From Lacrimispora indolis DSM 755 (GTDB lineage Bacteria > Bacillota > Clostridia > Lachnospirales > Lachnospiraceae): DNA of 64,000 bases. The notes below the pieces were generated by a model. The model was not told the origin of the DNA. It saw only the letters and a program-made list of their open reading frames with translations, and did not search any database. Of the stretch, positions 53,894 to 60,952 are shown in pieces. Position 1 is the stretch's first letter; each line of letters begins with the position of its first letter. Where the stretch lies: NCBI RefSeq assembly GCF_000526995.1, contig NZ_AZUI01000001.1:3762001-3826000 (forward strand), read 5' to 3'. Position numbers and translations under genes: made by a program.

Positions 53894-55500
53894 GTGATAT
53901 CCTGATCAAAAAAGGGTTGATTTATGACGGAAGCGGAAGTTCGCCGTTTCAGGGAGATATTCTTATAGAAGGGGAAACAATTGTAGAAATTGCCCCGGAT
54001 ATAAAAAAGGAAGGCGCCCGGATCATCGATGCCGCAGGGAAGGCGGTAACTCCCGGTTTCATTGATATTCACCGGCACTGCGATATTGCGCCTTTTATGA
54101 ATCCCCATTTCGGGGAAATAGAGCTGACCCAGGGGATCACCACCACCTTTGTGGGAAACTGCGGTCTTGCGCCTGTGCCGTCCACCAGGGGTTCCCGGAA
54201 GGAATTGTATGATTACCTGGAGCCGGTGATAGGGACAGCGCCTGGAGATCTGGTCTTTGAAACTTATGAGGATTACGGGAATGCACTGGAAGCAGCGGAT
54301 CTTCCCATCAATATGGGCTTTTTTGCGGCCTCGGACAGCATCAAGGTGGCCCTAAAGGGCTTTGGAAGCAAGGCGTATACAGAGGAAGAACTGGTAAAAG
54401 CACAGGAGTATGTGAAAAGCGCAATGGCCCAGGGTGCCTTTGGAGTTACGCTGGGTATCATGTATCAGCCGGAATGCTATTCCAACCGGGACGAGCTTAC
54501 GGCGGTGGTAAAGGCGGCGGCGGTCAGCGGCGGCATTCTCTGCACCCATATCCGCGGAGAAGGAGACAGCTTAGTGGAATCGGTGGAGGAAGTGATCGAT
54601 GTGGCGGCAAAGGCAGGGGTTCCCTTAAATATCAGCCATTTAAAATCTACGGGAATCAAAAACTGGAACCGCAAGATATTTGAGGCTATTGGAAAGATCG
54701 AAGAGGCAAGGAACGCAGGGCAGGATGTCACCGCGGATTTTTATCCTTATGACGGCGGCTCCACCACTCTTCAGTCCCTGCTCCCACCAACCATCATGGA
54801 AGAATCCTTAGAGGCGCTGGTGAAACGCTTATCAGGGCCGGAGGGAAAGCAGAGGCTTAAGTCAGAGCTTGAAAAGATTCACCCAGGGTGGGACAATATG
54901 TCGGAAAGCATTGGCTGGGACAGAATCCTTATCAGTTCTGTGACCAGGGATAAGAACGCCTTTATGCAGGGGCAGACCATCGGTGTGCTGGCGGAGAAAA
55001 TGGGATATGAAGTTCCTTCTGATCTGGTAGCTGATTTGCTTGTGGAGGAAAACGGGAAGGTGGGGATCATTGTTTTAAGCATGTCCCAGGAGGATGTGGA
55101 CGCAGTGGCCAGACTCCCCTTTACCTTTCTGATTTCCGACTCCCTGTACGGCGGTGACGGAAAGAATGCCCATCCCCGTCTACTTGGGACAACGGCCAGA
55201 TTTATAAATGATTTTGTCATAAAGCGCAGAGTGCTGTCCATGGAACAGGCCATCAAAAAGATGACCTATCTGCCGGCAAAACGGATGGGTTTGGAGGACA
55301 GAGGACTTATAAGGCCGGGATATCATGCGGATATATTGGTATCTCAACCGGAGAAATTCCTGGATCATGCGGATTACACCGGAAAACATGACCTGTGCAC
55401 GGGCATGGATCTGGTGCTCATGGGAGGAAAACAGGTGCTGGCAGACGGCAGCGTCGCGGACCGCACCGCAGGGCGGCTGTTAAGAAAAGGCTTTAATTAA
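53890..55500 (+). CDS. D-aminoacylase-like amidohydrolase
   Basis: A 536-residue metal-dependent amidohydrolase of the N-acyl-D-amino-acid deacylase family. Metal ligands His61 and His63 in GFIDIHRHCD; FVGNCGLAPVPS follows, as in D-aminoacylases; ILCTHIRGEGDSLVESVEEV and LNISHLKSTGIKNW supply further ligands; the C-terminal PAKRMGLEDRGLIRPGYHADILV closes the beta-sandwich. The family removes acyl groups from N-acyl-D-amino acids (related members act on D-glutamate or D-aspartate derivatives). The start ATG 53890 overlaps the preceding stop; a longer frame lies within the upstream gene. Confidence 0.9.
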   Translation: MSDILIKKGLIYDGSGSSPFQGDILIEGETIVEIAPDIKKEGARIIDAAGKAVTPGFIDIHRHCDIAPFMNPHFGEIELTQGITTTFVGNCGLAPVPSTRGSRKELYDYLEPVIGTAPGDLVFETYEDYGNALEAADLPINMGFFAASDSIKVALKGFGSKAYTEEELVKAQEYVKSAMAQGAFGVTLGIMYQPECYSNRDELTAVVKAAAVSGGILCTHIRGEGDSLVESVEEVIDVAAKAGVPLNISHLKSTGIKNWNRKIFEAIGKIEEARNAGQDVTADFYPYDGGSTTLQSLLPPTIMEESLEALVKRLSGPEGKQRLKSELEKIHPGWDNMSESIGWDRILISSVTRDKNAFMQGQTIGVLAEKMGYEVPSDLVADLLVEENGKVGIIVLSMSQEDVDAVARLPFTFLISDSLYGGDGKNAHPRLLGTTARFINDFVIKRRVLSMEQAIKKMTYLPAKRMGLEDRGLIRPGYHADILVSQPEKFLDHADYTGKHDLCTGMDLVLMGGKQVLADGSVADRTAGRLLRKGFN

Positions 55501-55510
55501 ATAAAAGGAG

Positions 55511-55553
55511 CCCCTTTCAGGGATACCTGTATGCCCTGGGAAGATGGGCAAAA
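55511..55553 (+). repeat. Third copy of the dispersed palindromic repeat
   Basis: About 41 bases match the repeat between truB and ribF (14870-14911) with two mismatches in the core. It lies in the gap between the amidohydrolase and the RidA-like gene. In both places the element contains ATGCCCTGGGAAGA, an in-frame ATG that artificially lengthens the downstream open frame. Confidence 0.85.
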
Positions 55554-55575
55554 ACAAGGAAAGAAGGAAGCAGAC

Positions 55576-56037
55576 ATGAATATTTATGAAAAACTGAAGG
55601 AACTTAATTTGGAACTCCCGGCGGCTCCGCCAAAAGGCGGAGTGTATTCCCCTTGCCAGGAATTTGGAAAGAGCCTGGTGTACATATCAGGGTGCGGGCC
55701 GGTGATCGGAACGGAACGGGTTTCCGGAAAGCTGGGCAGTGAATTTACAACAGAAGAAGGAAAAGTCTTTTCCAGAGATGCCATGTTAAATGTTCTTTCA
55801 GTGCTGCAGGATAAGATCGGAGATTTGAACCGGGTAAAGTGTCCAGTTAAAATTCTTACCTTTGTGGCGAGTGCGGATACCTTTTACGATCAGCCGGCAG
55901 TGGCTAACGGGGGAAGCGAATTATTGGCAGAGCTTTTTGGACCGGAGAATGTACCGGCCCGTTCCGCCATTGGCGTTAATGTATTGCCTGGCAATATTCC
56001 CGTTGAGACGGAAGCTATATTTGAAATCAAAGAATAA
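55576..56037 (+). CDS. RidA (YjgF/YER057c/UK114) family protein
   Basis: A 153-residue small trimeric enzyme type that hydrolyses reactive enamines/imines produced by PLP-dependent dehydratases. The branch resembles the longer YjgF-like proteins: PPKGGVYSPCQEFGKSLVYI at the start, LNVLSVLQDKIGDLNRVKCP and VPARSAIGVNVLPGNIPVET near the end. The arginine of the ARSAIGV motif corresponds to the catalytic Arg of RidA. Its place behind the PLP enzyme and amidohydrolase gives it a clear job. ATG 55576 follows GAAGGAAG; the longer frame starts inside the dispersed repeat. Confidence 0.9.
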   Translation: MNIYEKLKELNLELPAAPPKGGVYSPCQEFGKSLVYISGCGPVIGTERVSGKLGSEFTTEEGKVFSRDAMLNVLSVLQDKIGDLNRVKCPVKILTFVASADTFYDQPAVANGGSELLAELFGPENVPARSAIGVNVLPGNIPVETEAIFEIKE

Positions 56038-56188
56038 TTTTTGGATGAGAAATTGGGCTGAAAGCCGAGTGAACCTGCTTGCATGTTCATCTGGCTCGTT
56101 GCCCGCTTAAATTTGTGAACAGTGCGCCCAGCTTTATTGGGCATCACCGGATATGCAGGCATATCCTCTAGTTCATCAGGAGGCAAAA
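56038..56188. other. Gap between RidA and GH9 genes with several small stems
   Basis: GCCCA/TGGGC (56126-56130, 56138-56142) forms a weak stem. GGATATGC-AG-GCATATCC (56149-56166) is a palindrome whose exact 18-bp reverse complement occurs at 63819-63836. CAGGAGG stands in front of the GH9-like ATG. No promoter was recognised. Confidence 0.5.
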
Positions 56189-58588
56189 ATGGATCAGCAA
56201 TTAAAAAATAAATTAATAGAATCATTATATGTACATTACCCCTTAAAACCGGAATATGACAAGAGCATGGAGACTTACAATTTAAAAAAGCCGGTTTTAT
56301 CTTCCGTAAGTCTATGGGATGGAGCCAGCCTGGAGCCATGGACCTTTGACGGCGAGGGGGAATTTCAGGTTAAGGATGGGAACGTTTTAAGCCTGGAGAC
56401 AAAGGCCCGCGCAGACCATTGGCCGGATAATGAGGTCCGGGCAAACGATGCGGCAGCAGGCTTGTATGCCACCTTTGGAAGCTATATTGCAAGGCTGAAT
56501 GTAAAGGGGCTGGAACTGGGAAAAGGGAACAGGATATGGTTTAAGATCCGCCCCATTTGTCCCGGCCTTCACAGTCCCATCGTTCGTGTGGGCTTTGTCA
56601 ATAACGGGGAAATCAAGATACCCGATGTTTATTCGAGAGAAGGCTTCCATGCCATTAACTTAAAAAATAATGAATGGAATACTGCTACCTGGGAGATTGA
56701 TTCCATTGCCCATGACGCAATTGAGGAAATATCCTTTAACATTCACCGTTACGGCAAGGAAGTGAGCACTGGAGATGATTTGCGGTTTGAACTCTGCGAT
56801 ATCCAGCTTCAGGAGGTAAAGCCGGGAGTGGTCCATGGCTGGCAGTGTGAGGAAGAGGAAGTTGTGTTTTCCACGACCGGCTATTTTACGGACGGAAGAA
56901 AGACTGCCATCGCCAATACTTCAGCCAAAGAGTTTGAAATTGTGAAAGAAGGCGGCTTTGAGGAAGGTTTTTCCAGCCTTGACTCAGGGGTTGAAGTGGC
57001 ATACCGGGGACCGATTGAGCTGGTGGAAAACCACTTAGGAGCTTTCGGGGTACTGGATTTTTCAGATTTAAAAACTGAAGGCGCGTACAGGATCCGGTTT
57101 GGAAATACGGTGAGCGAGCGCTTTATCATAGGTAATGACGTATTGAAAAGCGCTTTATGGAAGCTGACTAACTTTCTTTATTGTGAGCGGTGCGGATATC
57201 CGGTTCCTAACTGTCATGGAACCTGCCACCAGGATGTGGTTGCAGAGCACAATGGGGTGAAGATGGTGTATGCGGGAGGCTGGCACGATGCGGCGGATGT
57301 TTCCCAGCAGACCATGCAGACGGCAGAGATCTTAGATGCCATGATTGCTTCCGCAGGAAAAGTAAAGGATTCTGATCCCATGCTTTACCGCAGAATGATG
57401 GAAGAAGCCAACTGGGGACTGGATTTTGTACTCCGTATGCGCCTTGGAGACGGATACCGGGCATCTCATGCGGCCATCCGCAGGTGGACCGACAACTTCA
57501 TCGGCAACATGGATGACTGTGATGCAGATGTTCATAACCGGTCCTTTGAAAACTTTGTTTTTTCTGCGGTGGAAGCCGGCGCAGGGGAAGCCTTTCAGGA
57601 GCTGGACAGGGAAGTGGCATGGAAATGTGTGGATGCTGCGAAAGAAGACTTTCAGTTTGCCCATGAACGGTTCCAGGAAGTGGGAGTGGAAGGACCATAT
57701 CATTTGCTGGAGCATACGGCAGGTTCCAGCCGTTCTCAGTATTATGCCGTTGCGGCATGGGCGGCTGCCAGGATTTACAAAATCACCGGAGACCGTTATT
57801 TTTATGACCAGGCTGCCCAGTACGCAAAAAAGGTTGTTTCCTGCCAGGAGAACAGAGATAACCTGCCCATGAAGGGATTTTTCTACAGGGATGAAGACAG
57901 GACTCATATCGTCCATTTTTCCCATCAGGCAAGAGATCAGGTGTTTGCCATGGCCCTGGCAGAGGTGTGTCGTGCCCTTACGGATCATGAGAACAGAAAT
58001 GTGTGGGAAGAGAGCCTCAAACTCCATGGAGAATATTTGAAAGGCCTTCAGAAATATACGGCTCCCTACGGCATGCTGCCGGCCGGAATTCATCACATCA
58101 GCGAAGCAGAGGATCAGGAAGCCTTCCATGTGGTACACCCGAAGGTGGATTATGAAAGAGAACGGGTCAATTACATCGCGCAGCTTAAACAGGGCGTTGA
58201 CTTAGGGGACGGATACTATATAAGAACGTTCCCGGTGTGGTTTTCCTACCGAGGAAATTCTGCCATCCAGCTGTCCATGGGAAAGGCTGCATCCATCATA
58301 GGCACGTATTTCGGGGACTGGGAATTAATTGAAATCGCAAGAGAGCAGCTTTACTGGACCCTTGGGAAGAACCCCTTTGGCCAGTCCCTGATTTACGGGG
58401 AAGGCAACCATTATGGACAGGAGTATACTGCTTTGCTGGGAGAAACCGTGGGCGAAATGCCCGTAGGTGTCCAGACCAGAGGAAATGAAGATCTTCCTTA
58501 CTGGCCTCCTGCCAATATTGCCACCTACAGAGAGGTTTGGACAACGCCGCCGGGGCGTTTTATGTGGGTCGCTGCTGATTTGATTTAA
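56189..58588 (+). CDS. Glycoside hydrolase family 9-like protein, cytoplasmic
   Basis: A 799-residue protein without signal peptide. An N-terminal jelly-roll-like module (about 1-210) is followed by the immunoglobulin-like CelD_N domain (about 215-310, GAYRIRFGNTVSERFIIG) and the (alpha/alpha)6 GH9 barrel. The catalytic-base region GGWHDAADVSQQ carries Asp367 and Asp370; the C-terminal segment NIATYREVWTTPPGRFMW probably holds the acid Glu. GH9 contains cellulases and also exo-beta-glucosaminidases. Absence of secretion points to exo-action on imported oligosaccharides. Last gene of the operon; ATG 56189 follows CAGGAGG. Confidence 0.83.
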   Translation: MDQQLKNKLIESLYVHYPLKPEYDKSMETYNLKKPVLSSVSLWDGASLEPWTFDGEGEFQVKDGNVLSLETKARADHWPDNEVRANDAAAGLYATFGSYIARLNVKGLELGKGNRIWFKIRPICPGLHSPIVRVGFVNNGEIKIPDVYSREGFHAINLKNNEWNTATWEIDSIAHDAIEEISFNIHRYGKEVSTGDDLRFELCDIQLQEVKPGVVHGWQCEEEEVVFSTTGYFTDGRKTAIANTSAKEFEIVKEGGFEEGFSSLDSGVEVAYRGPIELVENHLGAFGVLDFSDLKTEGAYRIRFGNTVSERFIIGNDVLKSALWKLTNFLYCERCGYPVPNCHGTCHQDVVAEHNGVKMVYAGGWHDAADVSQQTMQTAEILDAMIASAGKVKDSDPMLYRRMMEEANWGLDFVLRMRLGDGYRASHAAIRRWTDNFIGNMDDCDADVHNRSFENFVFSAVEAGAGEAFQELDREVAWKCVDAAKEDFQFAHERFQEVGVEGPYHLLEHTAGSSRSQYYAVAAWAAARIYKITGDRYFYDQAAQYAKKVVSCQENRDNLPMKGFFYRDEDRTHIVHFSHQARDQVFAMALAEVCRALTDHENRNVWEESLKLHGEYLKGLQKYTAPYGMLPAGIHHISEAEDQEAFHVVHPKVDYERERVNYIAQLKQGVDLGDGYYIRTFPVWFSYRGNSAIQLSMGKAASIIGTYFGDWELIEIAREQLYWTLGKNPFGQSLIYGEGNHYGQEYTALLGETVGEMPVGVQTRGNEDLPYWPPANIATYREVWTTPPGRFMWVAADLI

Positions 58589-58642
58589 AGCCGGACATGC
58601 CTGACTGCCAGGTATGAAAATCCGGAAGATAAATAAATGATT

Positions 58643-58670
58643 ATCCCCTGCAGCGTTTACCGCAGGGGAT
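58643..58670. terminator. Terminator after the GH9 gene
   Basis: ATCCCCTGC (58643-58651) and GCAGGGGAT (58662-58670) form a perfect 9-bp stem with a 10-nt loop, followed by ATCTTTGTT. It lies between convergent genes and may serve both. Confidence 0.7.
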
Positions 58671-58704
58671 ATCTTTGTTATGGGTTTTAATCTGTATTAC
58701 ATGG

Positions 58705-60675
58705 TTATCCCCAGGCAGGGACCGCGAGATAGTAGGCGGTATCCGGATCCGTGTCCCAAGGGGTTTCCTTTACCCAGCCGCAGGTTCCTGCCTCGTTCAT
58801 AACAAGCACATAAAAGCTTCCATCCTGTACGGCCCAGGCTATGGGGCATACGGTTTCTCCCGGAACAGCAGAGAACGCAGGCGTGTTTTCTGTCATGGTT
58901 TTGAAGGCATCAAAGGGATGGGACACCACATAGTAATTATATGGATTTTCATGAAGAAACGCTGATGTAACCGGTTCATAATCCTTTTTCGGGTAAATGC
59001 TCTGAGGGATTTCTTCTAATCTTCCATCCTTATAGGAAAACAGAAGGTCCACATAGTAACAGCCAAACTGGAGAGAGGACCCCATAAAGGGAGTATCTGC
59101 TGTTACGGCAAGAATGCCGTCGCCTTCCGCTCTTAAGCCGCTTTGGCGGAATAAGGATCCCCTTCCGCTGCAGACGGTCCCGGCCAGATCGCCGATCATT
59201 TCCAGTCTGCCGTTTTGGTATCGGTAGAAGCTGAAGGAGGAAATCGTATCGGAATCCTGGGAGACCTCCAGATGAAGTTCCACCTCCCGGTCCTCCTTTT
59301 GAAGATCCAAAACCGTCAGCCTGATATTGCCCCATATATCTTTGGGAATACAGGCTTGCTTTTGCCCGTTAACAGTAAGCTCCATGCCGGTATAAGCCCA
59401 ATCTGCAGAGTCGTTTACGGGAGTCCAGCGGACAGTTTCACAAGTACCGTCACCGTCTAAATCCAGGAGATAATCCCGGTCCGGTTCCAGGTTAACACCG
59501 CTGTCGGTAATTTCTTTTGATTGCAGCTGATCCTCTGCAGTCCGGATCAGGTTTAAGTTCCTTTTTTCTGTCTCAGTCAGTGCCTCTTCGCTAAAGGCAG
59601 AAGGGTCAATATTACCATGGTACCATGGTTTCCGGTTAAAATATTCCTGTATGTCCACGGCGTCAAATTTTCTTCCGCGGCGGGCATAAATTTCATTTCT
59701 TGCTATTCTGAGAACAGAAGCATCCGGTTCAAGTAAGTCAGCTCCTGTTAAATATTCCGTACTGCTTTCCGGAAATACATAATCCGGCTCTTTCTTTTCG
59801 GCAGCTGGTTCCTCCCCGGATTTTTCAGCAATATCCATGAGCTTGTTCCCATAATCATTCAGCTCTTTTTTAATACGGCCATAGGGGATCAGATATTCTT
59901 TGTCAGGAGAAGAACCGGATTGGTCTATCACTGAATCAGGACATATGAGGATTCCATCTCTTAAAAGTGCAAAATTATTCAGGTCCGACGACATGAGTTG
60001 CGTAATAAGGGAAGCATTGGTATCAGCTGCCCCTATCTGTCCGGCTAATTCATGGGCAAGGGCCAGCTTTAAGCTTTCCTGGTTATGGGAAATAGCTGAA
60101 AGAGTGATTTTTCTCCCTGTCTCCACGTCATAGGAATTGATGTAAGTGCGGGTAACTGAGGGTGTTTTCCCCTTTGTGTCAGCGTAATTTTGCCGGAGGC
60201 TTAAAATTTTGCCGTCGTTTTGCAGCACCTCATAATCAAAGGTAAAAACAGATTTCCTTTCCGATGCTTCTTTGCTGTCTGCCAATGACAAAAAGTATTC
60301 CTCTGAATCATAGATAAAGTCATATCGTCTGAACGACTGGTCATTCTCCCTTAAACTCCGGTTGATCAGATACTGGGACTCCGGCTGATCAGGGATTACA
60401 ACCTCCGGTTCCCGGCTGTTCCATTGGTATATCAGAGCCCCTTTGTCGGAGTATTTTACATATTTGTGCAGGGACCAGGTGGTTATGGTCACGTTTTCCT
60501 GATTTTTTTCTTCTGCTCCAGGTTCTGCGGCATTGGAGGAGGTTTCTTCGTTCTTGTCTGTTTTGGGAAGTGTTTCCCCTGCAGGGGTCTCCTGTATCCG
60601 GGAAGACATGCTGCACCCTGCGGCTGACAGGGAGAGTGCCAGCAGCACAATTGACAGTATTGGATGTGGTTTCAT
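58705..60675 (-). CDS. YARHG-domain lipoprotein with DUF3298/RsiV-like domain
   Basis: A 656-residue surface lipoprotein. Lipobox SLSAAGCSMS (Cys21), then an acidic linker to about 60. Residues about 70-270 resemble the DUF3298/DUF4163 module found in RsiV and PdaC (SVFTFDYEVLQNDGKILSLR, TRTYINSYDVETGRKITLSA, YGRIKKELNDYG). A YARHG domain follows at about 325-375 (LRIARNEIYARRGRKFDAVD, YFNRKPWYHG). The rest (about 390-656) is a beta-rich region without clear family. YARHG domains are extracellular and thought to be associated with peptidases or the cell wall. Function is unknown; monocistronic. Confidence 0.8.
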   Translation of the reverse strand: MKPHPILSIVLLALSLSAAGCSMSSRIQETPAGETLPKTDKNEETSSNAAEPGAEEKNQENVTITTWSLHKYVKYSDKGALIYQWNSREPEVVIPDQPESQYLINRSLRENDQSFRRYDFIYDSEEYFLSLADSKEASERKSVFTFDYEVLQNDGKILSLRQNYADTKGKTPSVTRTYINSYDVETGRKITLSAISHNQESLKLALAHELAGQIGAADTNASLITQLMSSDLNNFALLRDGILICPDSVIDQSGSSPDKEYLIPYGRIKKELNDYGNKLMDIAEKSGEEPAAEKKEPDYVFPESSTEYLTGADLLEPDASVLRIARNEIYARRGRKFDAVDIQEYFNRKPWYHGNIDPSAFSEEALTETEKRNLNLIRTAEDQLQSKEITDSGVNLEPDRDYLLDLDGDGTCETVRWTPVNDSADWAYTGMELTVNGQKQACIPKDIWGNIRLTVLDLQKEDREVELHLEVSQDSDTISSFSFYRYQNGRLEMIGDLAGTVCSGRGSLFRQSGLRAEGDGILAVTADTPFMGSSLQFGCYYVDLLFSYKDGRLEEIPQSIYPKKDYEPVTSAFLHENPYNYYVVSHPFDAFKTMTENTPAFSAVPGETVCPIAWAVQDGSFYVLVMNEAGTCGWVKETPWDTDPDTAYYLAVPAWG

Positions 60676-60707
60676 ATTTCCTCATTCCTCTTTTTTGGTA
60701 TATAATC

Positions 60708-60736
60708 ATTATACCATGCTTTTTTTCAGGGGAAAC
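60708..60736 (-). promoter_or_regulatory. Probable promoter of the YARHG lipoprotein gene
   Basis: On the minus strand TATAAT (60713-60708) with GTTTCC 17 bases upstream, a weak -35. A GGTATA/TATACC inverted repeat (60697-60715) overlaps the -10. Confidence 0.45.
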
Positions 60737-60814
60737 AGTTTTTTGAAAGAATCCGGCAGGATCTGAGATCTGTCAATCCCTTGAGGAAACAGCTGCATGA
60801 TTCTAAATAATTAT

Positions 60815-60828
60815 CGAACAAATGTTTG
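60815..60828. promoter_or_regulatory. LexA (SOS) box upstream of uvrA
   Basis: CGAACAAATGTTTG matches the Gram-positive LexA/DinR consensus CGAACRNRYGTTYG at every position. It overlaps the -35 hexamer of the uvrA promoter, so bound LexA would block RNA polymerase. Confidence 0.88.
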
Positions 60829-60854
60829 CAAAGCGGTTGAAAGTATGCTATAAT
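60826..60854 (+). promoter_or_regulatory. Sigma-A promoter of uvrA
   Basis: TTGCAA (60826-60831), 17-nt spacer, TATAAT (60849-60854), about 100 bases before the ATG. A small TGCGG/CCGCA stem lies in the leader at about 60882-60903. Confidence 0.88.
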
Positions 60855-60952
60855 ATGAAAAATCGGTTGCTGAGTAACAGAGGTGCGGGCTTAAAGAGTC
60901 CGCATTCGAATGTTGTGAGATTCAGGATTTCAGTATATAACAGGAGTACAGT

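Noticed and set aside
57332..58138. 268-codon minus-strand open frame
   Set aside because: It lies antisense inside the GH9-like gene, has no ribosome-binding site and no family resemblance.
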